Positions 1 to 9,090 are shown, counted from the stretch's first letter. The stretch: DNA of 64,000 bases from Acidocella facilis ATCC 35904 (GCF_000687875.1 NZ_JHYG01000002.1:124001-188000), one strand, 5' to 3'. Notes: generated by a model from the sequence alone, not told the origin. Made by a program: numbers and translations.

Positions 1-1551
1 ATCCAGGCTGGCATCCGGCTCGTCCAGCACCAGCAGGTCGGCGTTTTTCAGGATCGCCCGGGCCAGGGCGATGCGGCGCAGCTGCCCGCCGGAGAGCCCC
101 TGGCCGGCCTCGTCCAGCCGCGTCTCGTAGCGCTGCGAAAGCGTCGCGATGAACCCGTCCGCATGCGCGGCGCGGGCGGCGGCGCGCACCTCCTCGTCGC
201 TGGCCTCAGGGCGGGCGAGGCGGATATTTTCGGCGATGCTGACCGGGAACAAGGTCGGGCGCTGCGGCATCCAGGCGACGCGCGGGCGCCAGGATGCCGG
301 GTCGATTTCGCGCAGATCCTGCCCATCGACCATGATCCGCCCCTGGCTCGGCGCCTCCAGCCCCAGCAGCAGCCGGGCCAAAGTTGTCTTGCCGCCGCCG
401 CTCGGCCCCACCAGCGCCAGCATCTCGCCGCGCGCCAGGCTCAGATTGATCCCCTCCAGCGTGGGATGCGCGGGCTCATAGGCAAAGCCCACCCCTTCCA
501 GCCGGACTTCGCCGAGGCGCGGCGTGGGCAGCGCCATGGTCCCGGTCTGCGCCACCGGGATAGGGGTTTCCAGAAACGCGACAATCTGCTCGGCTGCCGC
601 CACCGCGTCCATTTTGGCGTGATATTGCGTGCCCATATTGCGCAGCGGCCGGTAGAATTCCGGGGCCAGCAGCAGCACGAAAAAGCCGGGCAGGAAGGCC
701 ATCTCGCCGTAATAGAGCCGAAACCCGATATAGACCGCGACCATGGCGATGCTGATCGTCGCCAGGAATTCCAGCACCAGGGCTGAAAGAAACGCGACGC
801 GCAGCACCTCCATCACCGCATGCCGGTACTCCTCCGCCATTCGCCCGACGATGCGCGCCTGCACCCGGCTGACATTGAAGAGTTTCAGCGTCGTCAGCCC
901 CTCGATCACATCGAACAGATGCGCCGAGAGCTGCGCCAGCTTGCGCCATTGAAGCTGGTTCAGCGATGCCGTGCCCTTGCCGATGACGATCATGAAGATC
1001 GGGATCAACGGCGCGCTGAGCAGCATGATCAGGAAGGAGACCCAGTCCGTCGGCAGCACCACGGCGAGGATGGCTACAGGCAGGAAGGCGGCCAGGGCGG
1101 TTTGCGGCAGATAGGCGGCGTAATAGGGGTCGAGCTTGTCCAGCCCGGTGGAAAACAAGGCCGCGAGTTCGCCGCTGCGCTGGCCCGCGATGAAGCGCGG
1201 CCCCAAAGCCGCCAGCTTTTCGTGCAAACTGGCGCGCAGGCTGGTTTTGGCCTGAGCCGCCGCCTCGAAGGCCAGAGCGTCCGTACCGAACCCGGCCAAA
1301 GCGCGCAGGACGAACACCCCGAGCAGCCCGCCCAGCAGCGGCCAGAGCCCGGCCAGATGTTCCACATGGAACATCACCGCATCGACAATGCGGGCCAGCA
1401 GCCAGCATTGCCCCACCAGCAGCAGCCCGCCCAGCGCCCCCAGCCCCACCGCGCCCGCCAGGGGCCGGCGGAGATTTTTCGCCCGCGCCCGCAGCCAGCC
1501 ATTCAGGGCCTTGGCCTGGTCGCGGGGCAGCGGGGCGCTGTGCGTCGCCAT
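1..1551 (-). CDS. cydD: CydD, thiol reductant (cysteine/glutathione) ABC exporter subunit, 3' end cut off by window edge
   Basis: The reading frame is open from an ATG at 1551 to position 1 (517 codons, no stop), so the C-terminus lies outside the window. The N-terminal half is a membrane domain with several hydrophobic segments. The C-terminal half is an ABC ATPase with Walker A GPSGGGKTT, signature LSGGQLRRIALARA and Walker B ending LDEPDASLD. CydDC exports thiols to the periplasm and is needed to assemble cytochrome bd. The start lies 2 nt after the cydB stop, so it is the third gene of a cydABD operon, and cydC is expected just beyond the left edge. The operon position is the main reason to prefer CydD over another ABC exporter. 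Confidence 0.9.
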   Translation of the reverse strand, partial: MATHSAPLPRDQAKALNGWLRARAKNLRRPLAGAVGLGALGGLLLVGQCWLLARIVDAVMFHVEHLAGLWPLLGGLLGVFVLRALAGFGTDALAFEAAAQAKTSLRASLHEKLAALGPRFIAGQRSGELAALFSTGLDKLDPYYAAYLPQTALAAFLPVAILAVVLPTDWVSFLIMLLSAPLIPIFMIVIGKGTASLNQLQWRKLAQLSAHLFDVIEGLTTLKLFNVSRVQARIVGRMAEEYRHAVMEVLRVAFLSALVLEFLATISIAMVAVYIGFRLYYGEMAFLPGFFVLLLAPEFYRPLRNMGTQYHAKMDAVAAAEQIVAFLETPIPVAQTGTMALPTPRLGEVRLEGVGFAYEPAHPTLEGINLSLARGEMLALVGPSGGGKTTLARLLLGLEAPSQGRIMVDGQDLREIDPASWRPRVAWMPQRPTLFPVSIAENIRLARPEASDEEVRAAARAAHADGFIATLSQRYETRLDEAGQGLSGGQLRRIALARAILKNADLLVLDEPDASLD

Positions 1552-1553
1552 GC

Positions 1554-2597
1554 TCAGTGATAGGCCGCCAGGGCCGAGATGCGGGCGCGGAACACCCAGA
1601 TCTGATAGGCGTTATAGGCCAGCATCACCGGAATGAAGCCGCCCATCGCCAAGGTGAAGGTGAACAGCGAGACCGCCGGGCTGGCGCCGTCATAGATCGT
1701 CCAGGTATTGGGGATCAGCCAGGGATAGATCGTCGCCATCATCGAGAGCGCCATCACCGCGATGCCGATATTCAGCCAGAGAATGGCGGCGATGTCGCGG
1801 TCCTGCCGTGCCGCAAGGCGCATCCGCCAGGCGGCGAAGACCACCACCAGCAGCACGACGATCCACATCCACATATGCGGCCCCAGCCATTTGCCGCGCG
1901 CCCAGGGGAAGAGGATGGCGCTTAAGCCCACGGTGATGGCGACCACGGCCAGCGCCAGCCAGAAGGCGGTGCTGGTCCAGCGCGCGGCCTGCTGGCGGAT
2001 CGGCTCGTCCTTCTCAAACCGGGCGCGCACGAACAGCACGCCCGAGAGGGTGGTGGCGATGACGGCGGCCACACCGGTCCAGATGCTGAACGGGGTGAAG
2101 CAGCGCAGCGCCCCGCCGACATAGGCGCCGGGCGCGTTCGGGTCATGGGTGATCGGGAAGCCGTTCAGCACCGCCCCCACCGCCAGCCCGCCGAAGAAGG
2201 CGACGATGAGGCTGGAAACGCCGAAGGCGTAATCCGAGAAACGCTGCCAGCGCGCGGCGGCCAGATGCCGGAATTCCAGCGCCACCGCGCGGGTGATCAT
2301 GCCCCAGAGCGCGATCATCAGCGGGATCATCAGATAGGAAAAGGCCGAGCCATAGACCAGCGGGAAAGTGCCGAACAAAACCCCGCCGGCCACCACCAGC
2401 CAGGTTTCATTGGCATCCCAGGTGCCGGCCATGGCGGACATGATGGCGCCGCGCTCATGCTCGGCGCGGACGAAGAGCGAGAAAATCCCCGCCCCCAGAT
2501 CCGCGCCATCCAGCACGACATAGAGCAGCACGGCAACATCGAGCGCGATCCACCAGGCGAAGGTGACGAGGTCCTGAACTTGGGTGAACTCATTCAT
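1554..2597 (-). CDS. cydB: Cytochrome bd-type (cyanide-insensitive) ubiquinol oxidase subunit II
   Basis: This 347-residue polytopic membrane protein has the CydB/CioB hallmarks: an early acidic segment around VVLDGADLGAG, then GTWDANETWLVVAGG and AVALEFR. It pairs with subunit I to reduce oxygen with electrons from quinol in the inner membrane. It lies 15 nt downstream of cydA and directly upstream of cydD, which indicates a single operon. Length is normal for the family. Confidence 0.93.
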   Translation of the reverse strand: MNEFTQVQDLVTFAWWIALDVAVLLYVVLDGADLGAGIFSLFVRAEHERGAIMSAMAGTWDANETWLVVAGGVLFGTFPLVYGSAFSYLMIPLMIALWGMITRAVALEFRHLAAARWQRFSDYAFGVSSLIVAFFGGLAVGAVLNGFPITHDPNAPGAYVGGALRCFTPFSIWTGVAAVIATTLSGVLFVRARFEKDEPIRQQAARWTSTAFWLALAVVAITVGLSAILFPWARGKWLGPHMWMWIVVLLVVVFAAWRMRLAARQDRDIAAILWLNIGIAVMALSMMATIYPWLIPNTWTIYDGASPAVSLFTFTLAMGGFIPVMLAYNAYQIWVFRARISALAAYH

Positions 2598-2612
2598 GAT
2601 CGGATCTCCGCC

Positions 2613-4055
2613 TCAGACCGGGCGCACATAAGACGGCGCGGCATGCTTATCGTGCGGGGCGGGCTCCAGCGCGCCCAGATGCTGGTGGCCATCCTCGGCG
2701 ACCGGGCTGGTGAGATCCGGCCCGGTGCGGATGATCTTCGCCAGGAAGTACCAGACGCTGCCCCACACCGCGAGCTCGAAGCCGAGATAGCCAACCATCC
2801 AGACGATCTCCTGGCCGATGCCCATCAGGCTCACCCCGTCCGCGGTGCGCATCATCCCGTACACCACCCAGGGCTGGCGGCAGATTTCGCGCACCCACCA
2901 GCCGCACCAGATGGAGATGTAAGGCAGGAAACCGGCGGCGATGACGGCGCGCAGGAACCAGCGCTGCCGCGCGATTTGGGCCGCGCCCAGCCTGCCCCGC
3001 AGCGCCAGATAGAGGCCCCAAAAGGCCAGCAGCACCAGCGCCGCACCTGCGCCGGCCATGACGCGGAAGGCGTAGAAGGGGATCAGCACCGGCGGGCGCT
3101 GGTCAGCCGGGAATTCATCCAGCCCCTGCACCTTGCCGTTCCAGCTATGATCCTCCAGCAGGCTCAGCACGTGCGGGATGGTGATCGCCCAGGCATTGCC
3201 GTCGCCGCGCGCATTCGGCCAGGCGATGACATGCCAGCCGGTATTCACCGAGCCGTCCGGATTATAGGTGTGGTAATGGCCTTCCATCGCGGCGAGGGCC
3301 GCCGGCTGGCCGTCCGCCACCACCCGGCCCAGACCATCGCCGAGATAGACCTGCAAGGGCGCGACGACGACCAGCGCCAGGATGGAGGCTTTCAGCGTCT
3401 TCTGAAACAGCGCCACATGGCGGAATTTCAGGCAGTACCAGGCGGAAATCGCCGCGACGAAGCCCAGCGCCAGCTCCACCGCCGCCAGCCACATATGCGG
3501 AAAGCCCAGCCATACATCCGGGTTGAGCAGCGCCTTGCCCCAATCCGTCACCTGGAACAGCCCGTTTTTCAGCTCGACGCCGGCCGGGGTCTGCATCCAG
3601 CTATTTGCATCCAGGATCCACATCGCCGAGAGGGTGGAGGAGAGGGCGACATTGAAGGTGGCGAAGAGATGCATCCTGCGGGAAATCTTGCCCCAGCCGA
3701 AGATCATCAGCCCGATGAAGCCGGCCTCATACATGAAGGCGGTGATCGTCTCATAGCCCAGCACCTGGCCGAAGAACGGCCCGGCGGCGGCGGAGAAGCG
3801 GCCATAGAGAATGCCGAAGGCCATTTCCATGGTGATGCCGGTGGCGACACCGGCGGCGAAATTCACGATGAACAGCTTCTCGAAGAAGCGCACCAGCCGG
3901 TACCAGGCCTCGTTCTGGCTGCGCACCCAATGCCATTCCGCCAGGAACAGCAGCGCCGCCAGCCCGATGGTCAAAGGCGGATACAGGATATGCATGGTGG
4001 TGATCCACGCGAAATCCAGCCGCGACAGAAGGACGGATAGAGGGCTATCCTGCAT
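2613..4055 (-). CDS. cydA: Cytochrome bd-type (cyanide-insensitive) ubiquinol oxidase subunit I
   Basis: The subunit carries haems b558, b595 and d and oxidises quinol. It has the N-terminal axial-histidine region (MHILYPPLTIGL), the GFPHMW segment and the quinol-loop end motif. The quinol loop is short, as in the CIO subgroup rather than the E. coli long-loop type. I place the start at the ATG at 4055 (480 residues), because GGAG lies 8 nt upstream; a GTG three codons earlier overlaps that ribosome site. The usual GRQPW motif reads CRQPW here. The regulator gene ends 68 nt upstream on the same strand. Confidence 0.93.
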   Translation of the reverse strand: MQDSPLSVLLSRLDFAWITTMHILYPPLTIGLAALLFLAEWHWVRSQNEAWYRLVRFFEKLFIVNFAAGVATGITMEMAFGILYGRFSAAAGPFFGQVLGYETITAFMYEAGFIGLMIFGWGKISRRMHLFATFNVALSSTLSAMWILDANSWMQTPAGVELKNGLFQVTDWGKALLNPDVWLGFPHMWLAAVELALGFVAAISAWYCLKFRHVALFQKTLKASILALVVVAPLQVYLGDGLGRVVADGQPAALAAMEGHYHTYNPDGSVNTGWHVIAWPNARGDGNAWAITIPHVLSLLEDHSWNGKVQGLDEFPADQRPPVLIPFYAFRVMAGAGAALVLLAFWGLYLALRGRLGAAQIARQRWFLRAVIAAGFLPYISIWCGWWVREICRQPWVVYGMMRTADGVSLMGIGQEIVWMVGYLGFELAVWGSVWYFLAKIIRTGPDLTSPVAEDGHQHLGALEPAPHDKHAAPSYVRPV

Positions 4056-4123
4056 CGCACACACTCCAGTGTTATTTCTTACCCGGGCGGTTTTGGCCTC
4101 GGGATCGTTAACGCAAACTCAAA

Positions 4124-4714
4124 TCAGTCCGGCTGCGCGTCGGTTTCGGCGGGCTGGCGGCGCAGGCCGCGGCCCAGCCCCGGCAGCTTGTTTTTCAACT
4201 CCAGCAGCCCGACCACCTTGCTGCCCAGCCGCAAGAGCTGCACCAGCTCCTTGGTGTTGAGCCGCTGCACCTCGTCCGCCCATTGCACCAGCAGCTCGAT
4301 CAGATCGTGCATCTGCTGCAAACGCTGCTGGGCGTATTCATCGGCCTCGCTGCCCGGCTGGGTGACGATGAGGCCGCGCAGCACGCTCAGCGTCGGGTCG
4401 ATCTCGCGCTTGCGCCTTTGCTCGGCCAAGGTGCGGACGATCTGCCAGATATCGTCCGGGGTGGAGAAATAATCCCGCCGGTCCCCGGGCAGATGCTGCA
4501 GCCGCACCAGCTCCCAGCTTTGCAGCTCCTTCAGGCTCATCGAGACATTGGAGCGCGAGACGCCCAGCGCCGCGACGATCTCGTCGGCGGAGAGCGGCGC
4601 CTGCGAGGCATAGAGCAGGGCATAGACCTGACCGACGGTGCGGTTGATCCCCCAGCGGCTGCCCATTTCGCCGAAATGCAGCACGAAATTCTCGACTAAA
4701 GGTGAAAGCGGCAC
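4124..4714 (-). CDS. GbsR/MarR-family transcriptional regulator, likely controlling the cyd operon
   Basis: This 196-residue protein has a winged helix-turn-helix in its first ~100 residues (LSADEIVAALGVSRSNVSMS followed by LQHLPGDRRDYF), which is the GbsR-type variant of the MarR fold. The C-terminal helical region probably dimerises. It sits upstream of cydABD on the same strand, 68 nt before cydA, so it is probably co-transcribed. A near-perfect palindrome 8-40 bp upstream of its start is a natural autoregulatory site. The signal sensed cannot be read from the sequence. Confidence 0.8.
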   Translation of the reverse strand: MPLSPLVENFVLHFGEMGSRWGINRTVGQVYALLYASQAPLSADEIVAALGVSRSNVSMSLKELQSWELVRLQHLPGDRRDYFSTPDDIWQIVRTLAEQRRKREIDPTLSVLRGLIVTQPGSEADEYAQQRLQQMHDLIELLVQWADEVQRLNTKELVQLLRLGSKVVGLLELKNKLPGLGRGLRRQPAETDAQPD

Positions 4715-4721
4715 TCTTCCG

Positions 4722-4754
4722 AACTTTCAGTAATTTTTGAAATTACTGGAACTT
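4722..4754. promoter_or_regulatory. Palindromic operator candidate for the GbsR-type regulator
   Basis: CAGTAATTT (4728-4736) and AAATTACTG (4740-4748) form a perfect 9-bp inverted repeat with a 3-nt spacer. The symmetry continues outward with two mismatches per arm over 4722-4754. It lies between the divergently transcribed regulator-cyd operon and the permease-kinase gene, a typical site for MarR/GbsR dimer binding. Binding is inferred from position and symmetry only. Confidence 0.55.
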
Positions 4755-4861
4755 CAGGTGCCCCTCTGTCAAGCCGTTCCAGCCTGGCGCGTCCCGGCGG
4801 GGGCGCATCCCAGTCATGCCTTTCCGCTTGACCGCGCCGCCGCCGCGCCAGAGAAAAGCCC

Positions 4862-7800
4862 ATGCAGGTTCCTCAGCGCGTCATCCGCCAGCGCCGCCAG
4901 TATAATCAATGGGTCGGCAACCAGACGCTGGAGGATTTCGCGCTGCGCTTCACCGCGACCCGGGCGCGGCGCGGCGCCTTTCAGGTGGCGAACACGGCGC
5001 TCGGCGCGGTCTCCTTCCTGGCCTGCGAGGCGATTGGCGGCTCCATCACCCTCACCTTCGGCTTCACCAACGCGATGGCGGCGATTGTCGCGGCGGGGCT
5101 GATCATGTTCCTGGTCGGGCTGCCGATCTGCGCGGCGGCGACGAAGCACGGCATCGATGTCGATCTGCTCACCCGCGGGGCGGGGTTTGGCTATATCGGC
5201 TCGACCATCACCTCGCTGATCTACGCCACCTTCACCTTCATATTATTCGCCATCGAGGCCAGCATCATGTCGGCGGCAATGGTGATGGTGCTGCATCTGC
5301 CGCTCTGGCTGGCGAACTGCATCAGCGCCCTGGCGGTGGTGCCGATTGCCGCCTTGGGCATCCGGGTCATCAGCCGCATGCAGCTGTTCAGCCAGCCGCT
5401 CTGGCTGGTGCTGCAATTCGGGCCGCTGCTCTATCTCGCCGCGCAGGGCCTGCCGGATATCGCGGCCTGGACGCAGTTTCCCGGCATCACCGGCAGTAAC
5501 GGGCTGGCACTGCTGCCCTTCGGCATGGCCACCTCCATCCTGCTCTCGCTGCTGCCGCAGATTGGCGAGCAGGTGGATTATCTGCGCTTTCTGCCGGCCA
5601 AGCGCGGGGCGGGGGGCTGGGCGGCTTTGCTGCTCACCGGGCCGGGCTGGGTGCTCACCGGCTGCGCCAAGATCGCGGCGGGGTCGTTCCTGGCCTATCT
5701 CGCCATCGAGCGCGGGGTGGATTGGGAGCATGCGGCGCAGCCCGCCACCATGTTCCGCTTCGCCTTTCTGGAAGTGTTCCATAACCCGGCGCTGGCGGCG
5801 GGGCTGACGCTGGTTTTCGTCGTCACCTGCCAGATGAAGATCAACACCACCAACGCCTATGCCGGCTCCATCGCCTGGTCCAATTTCTTCTCCCGGCTCA
5901 CCCATTCGCATCCGGGCCGGGTGGTGTGGGTGGTGTTCAACGTGGCGCTGGCGCTGCTGCTGATGCAGCTGGGCATCTACCGGGTGATTCAGAATATCCT
6001 CGGGCTGTATGCGAATTTCGCGGTGGGCTGGATGGGGGCGCTGGCGGCGGATCTGGTGATCAATAAGCGGCTGGGGCTGTCACCGCCGGGGATCGAGTTC
6101 AAGAGGGCTTATCTGTACGACATCAACCCGGTCGGTGTCGGCGCGATGGGGCTTTCGGTGCTGGTTTCCACGCTGATGAGCTTTGGCGTGTTCGGGCCGG
6201 TGGCGCGGGCGGTCGCACCCTTTGGCGGGCTGGTCGTCGCGTTCGTGGCCGCGCCGGCGATTGCCTGGGCGACCAGGGGGCGGTTCTATCTGGCGCGGCC
6301 GCCGGAGGATGTGGCCGCGCAAAGCTGCATCGTCTGCGAGGGGGTTTTCGACGGGCCGGACATGGCCGGCTGCCCGGCCTATGGCGGGCCGATCTGCTCG
6401 CTCTGCTGCACGCTGGAGGCGCGCTGCCATGATCTCTGCAAGCCGCAGGGAAGGCTGGCGCAGAGCCTAGAGCGCAGCCTGCCGGCAAAGCTGCGCGACT
6501 GGCTGGCGAAGCGGCTGGATGCGCGGATCTTGCCCTTCCTCGGGCTGCTGCTGCTGTTCACCGCCATCATCGCGGCGCTGCTGGGGGTGATCGGCTATGA
6601 GTTCGGGGTGCTGGAGCCCAATGCCAGTGCCGCCGTGCGCCAGACCTTGCTGGTGGCGTTCTATGCACTGTTCATCCTCGCCGCGCTGGCCGCCTGGCTG
6701 CTGGTGCTGGCGCGGGCCGGCAGCCGGGCGGCGGAGGCCGAGACCGGGCACCAGACCGCGATGCTGCTGGATGAGATCGCCGCGCATGAGCGCACCGATG
6801 CGGCGCTGCAGACCGCCAAGGCGGCGGCGGAATCCGCCAATACCGCCAAGAGCCGCTATATCGTCGGCGTGATTCACGAAATCCGGGCGCCGCTGAATGC
6901 GATTTTCGGCTATGCGCAGCTGCTGGAGGCCGGCGGCACGTTGCGGCCGGACGAGGCGATCCGCACCATCCGCCGCTCCGCCGCGCATCTCTCCAATCTG
7001 GTGGATGGGTTGCTGGATATTTCGCAGATCGAGAGCGGGGCGCTGCATCTGCATCGGGATTTGGTGGATTTCCCGGATTTCCTGGACCAGCTGGTGGATA
7101 TGTTCCGGCTGCAGGCGCAGGCGAAAGGCATCGTGTTCAAGGATGAGCGCGCGCGCATGCTGCCGCGCCATGTGCATACGGATGAGAAGCGGCTGCGGCA
7201 GATTTTGATCAACCTGCTCTCCAACGCGATCAAATACACCCCCAAGGGCGAGGTGCGGCTCAATGTGCAGCGGCGCGGGCTGGTGACGGAATTCACCATC
7301 GCCGATACTGGCAATGGCATCCGGCCGGAGGATCTGGCGAAGATTTTCGAACCGTTCGAGCGCGGCCATCTGCCCGCCTCCAACGCGTTGCCCGGCACCG
7401 GGCTGGGGCTGACCATCTCCAAGCTGCTGACGGAGATATTGGGCGGGGAGATTGCGGTGGAGAGCACGCCGGGCCAGGGCAGCGCCTTCAAGGTGCGGCT
7501 GCTGCTCTCCGAGGCGCAAGGGGCGGAGGCGGTGGCGCCGCCGCGGCGGATGACCGCCTATGCCGGGCCGCGGCGGAAGATCCTGATCGCCGATGACGAT
7601 GCGGACCATGTGCGGCTGGTGAGTGACGTGCTGCTGCCGCTGGGCTTCGTCGTGCTCTCGGTGGCGGATGGGCCCGCCTGTTTGGCGCTGGCGCAGGATG
7701 CGGCACCCGATCTGATCATTCTCGATATTTCAATGCCCTTCATGTCCGGGCTGGAGGTGGCGGGGGCGTTGCGGGCGCGGGGGGAGAGGGCGCGGATTTT

Positions 7801-8161
7801 GATGGTCTCGGGCAATCTGCATGATGCGACCCGCCCTGGTGAGGCGGATTATGATGCGTTCCTGGCCAAGCCGATCGATATCCGCGCGCTGCTGGAGAAG
7901 ATCGGCACGCTGCTGGGGCTGGACTGGGTGTATGAGGCGCCCGCCCCCGCGCCGCAGGCCGCGTTGGCGCGCCCGGATGAGGATGTGGTGGAGGAGCTGC
8001 GCCAGCTCGCCCGCATCGGCTATGCGCGGGGGCTGGAGGCAAGGTTGAAGACGCTGGAGGCGCAGGATGCGGCGCTGGCGCCGTTCTGCGCCGAGCTGCT
8101 CGGCTGGCTGCGCGGCTTCGAGCTGAAACGCATCCTGGCCTATCTGGATGAGACGCCATGA
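4862..8161 (+). CDS. Hybrid sensor histidine kinase with NCS1-type permease input domain and C-terminal receiver
   Basis: This 1099-residue fusion has three parts. Residues ~1-455 are a polytopic NCS1-like (purine/cytosine/allantoin permease family) transporter domain. Next comes a cysteine-rich stretch with eight Cys between C489 and about residue 528, followed by two more hydrophobic segments (~556-577 and ~595-616). The kinase follows, with phospho-acceptor H672 in IHEIRAPLN, the N box ILINLLSNAIKY, and the G boxes DTGNGI and GTGLGL. The receiver starts near residue 905, with D955 and K1003. Like CbrA/CrbS it joins a transporter to a kinase, but from another transporter family. It overlaps the response regulator gene by ATGA and precedes urtABCDE, so sensing of urea, amides or a related nitrogen compound is the likely role. 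Confidence 0.88.
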   Translation: MQVPQRVIRQRRQYNQWVGNQTLEDFALRFTATRARRGAFQVANTALGAVSFLACEAIGGSITLTFGFTNAMAAIVAAGLIMFLVGLPICAAATKHGIDVDLLTRGAGFGYIGSTITSLIYATFTFILFAIEASIMSAAMVMVLHLPLWLANCISALAVVPIAALGIRVISRMQLFSQPLWLVLQFGPLLYLAAQGLPDIAAWTQFPGITGSNGLALLPFGMATSILLSLLPQIGEQVDYLRFLPAKRGAGGWAALLLTGPGWVLTGCAKIAAGSFLAYLAIERGVDWEHAAQPATMFRFAFLEVFHNPALAAGLTLVFVVTCQMKINTTNAYAGSIAWSNFFSRLTHSHPGRVVWVVFNVALALLLMQLGIYRVIQNILGLYANFAVGWMGALAADLVINKRLGLSPPGIEFKRAYLYDINPVGVGAMGLSVLVSTLMSFGVFGPVARAVAPFGGLVVAFVAAPAIAWATRGRFYLARPPEDVAAQSCIVCEGVFDGPDMAGCPAYGGPICSLCCTLEARCHDLCKPQGRLAQSLERSLPAKLRDWLAKRLDARILPFLGLLLLFTAIIAALLGVIGYEFGVLEPNASAAVRQTLLVAFYALFILAALAAWLLVLARAGSRAAEAETGHQTAMLLDEIAAHERTDAALQTAKAAAESANTAKSRYIVGVIHEIRAPLNAIFGYAQLLEAGGTLRPDEAIRTIRRSAAHLSNLVDGLLDISQIESGALHLHRDLVDFPDFLDQLVDMFRLQAQAKGIVFKDERARMLPRHVHTDEKRLRQILINLLSNAIKYTPKGEVRLNVQRRGLVTEFTIADTGNGIRPEDLAKIFEPFERGHLPASNALPGTGLGLTISKLLTEILGGEIAVESTPGQGSAFKVRLLLSEAQGAEAVAPPRRMTAYAGPRRKILIADDDADHVRLVSDVLLPLGFVVLSVADGPACLALAQDAAPDLIILDISMPFMSGLEVAGALRARGERARILMVSGNLHDATRPGEADYDAFLAKPIDIRALLEKIGTLLGLDWVYEAPAPAPQAALARPDEDVVEELRQLARIGYARGLEARLKTLEAQDAALAPFCAELLGWLRGFELKRILAYLDETP

Positions 8162-9021
8162 GCGCGCGCCGTGATCTGGTGCTGGTGGTGGATGACACGC
8201 CGGAGACGCTGGGGCTGCTGACCGAGGCGCTGGAAACGGCCGGGCTGACCGCGTTGGTGGCGACCAGCGGCGAGGCGGCGCTGGAGACGCTGCTGCATGT
8301 GACGCCGGACCTCATTCTGCTGGATGCGATGATGCCGGGGCTGGACGGGTTCGAGACCTGCAAGGCGCTGAAGGCGCTGCCGGCGCTGAGCCCGATTCCG
8401 GTGATCTTCATGACCGGGCTTTCGGATACCGCGCATGTGGTGCGCGGGCTGGAGGCGGGCGGGGTGGATTATGTCACCAAGCCGATTGTCATCGATGAGA
8501 TGCTGGCGCGCATACGGGTGCATCTGGGCAATGCCAGGGCGGCCTTGCGGACCAGGGCGGTTTTGGATGCGGCGGGCGGGTTTCTGCTGGCGGCGGATGA
8601 GGCGGGGGCCCTGCTCTGGTGCACGCCGCAGGCCGAGCAGCGTTTGGCTGACGCGCTGCCGGATTTCACCGCCGCCGGCTTTCGTCTGCCGGCCGGGCTG
8701 GAGATGCAGGCGGGATCGCGCACGCTGCATTTTGCCCTGGTGGGGCGCACCGGACCGGCGGAGTTGCTCTATCGCCTGACCGAGAGCGGGGGCGGGCAGG
8801 AGGAGGCGTTTCTGCAAAGCCAGTTCGGCTTGAGCGCGCGCGAGGCGGAGGTGCTGCTGTGGGTGGCCCGGGGTAAGCCGAACAAGGATGTCTCGGATAT
8901 TCTCGGCATTTCGCCGCGCACGGTGAACAAGCATCTGGAGCAGGTTTTCACCAAGCTGGGGGTGGAGAACCGCGCCTCGGCGGCGGCCCTGGCGGTGGGA
9001 GCGCTTGCGCGGCGGGGATAA
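8158..9021 (+). CDS. LuxR-family response regulator, cognate of the permease-kinase
   Basis: The 287-residue protein has an N-terminal receiver (VVDDTPE acidic pocket, phospho-acceptor D56 in LLDAMMPG, conserved Lys in VTKPI). A linker of about 70 residues follows, then a C-terminal LuxR helix-turn-helix (LSAREAEVLLWVARGKPNKDV, then SPRTVNKHLEQVF). The start overlaps the kinase stop (ATGA), so the two are translationally coupled. It probably activates the urt operon 195 bp downstream in response to phosphotransfer from the kinase. The target is inferred from position. Confidence 0.88.
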   Translation: MSARRDLVLVVDDTPETLGLLTEALETAGLTALVATSGEAALETLLHVTPDLILLDAMMPGLDGFETCKALKALPALSPIPVIFMTGLSDTAHVVRGLEAGGVDYVTKPIVIDEMLARIRVHLGNARAALRTRAVLDAAGGFLLAADEAGALLWCTPQAEQRLADALPDFTAAGFRLPAGLEMQAGSRTLHFALVGRTGPAELLYRLTESGGGQEEAFLQSQFGLSAREAEVLLWVARGKPNKDVSDILGISPRTVNKHLEQVFTKLGVENRASAAALAVGALARRG

Positions 9022-9040
9022 AAACCCTTTGAAAAATTAT

Positions 9041-9090
9041 AAAAGTTTTTTGGTGCCGCTTTTTTACAAAAAAGCGGCGAAGACGTTTGG
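9041..9090. repeat. Intergenic nested inverted-repeat element, copy A
   Basis: The element starts with AAAAGTTTTTTGG (9041-9053). It is followed by GCCGCTTTTTT (9055-9065) and AAAAAAGCGGC (9068-9078), a perfect 11-bp inverted repeat with a 2-nt loop. A shared tail containing GGGCGTGTGCAA comes next. The same three parts recur after urtE (copy B). It follows the response regulator stop and may end its transcription, although it lacks a classic U tract after the stem. Confidence 0.6.

Noticed and set aside
476-1408. A 310-codon minus-strand frame within the cydD region
   Set aside because: The cydD frame on the same strand encodes all ABC transporter motifs and stays open to the window edge. 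This frame is an out-of-register shadow.
2145-4040. Very long open frames antisense to cydA/cydB and to many other genes (for example 20025-22100, 22137-24182, 48320-51202)
   Set aside because: They mirror real genes with recognisable families on the other strand. Their products are rich in Arg, His, Gln and Gly with no fold or motif, as expected from antisense reading of high-GC codons.
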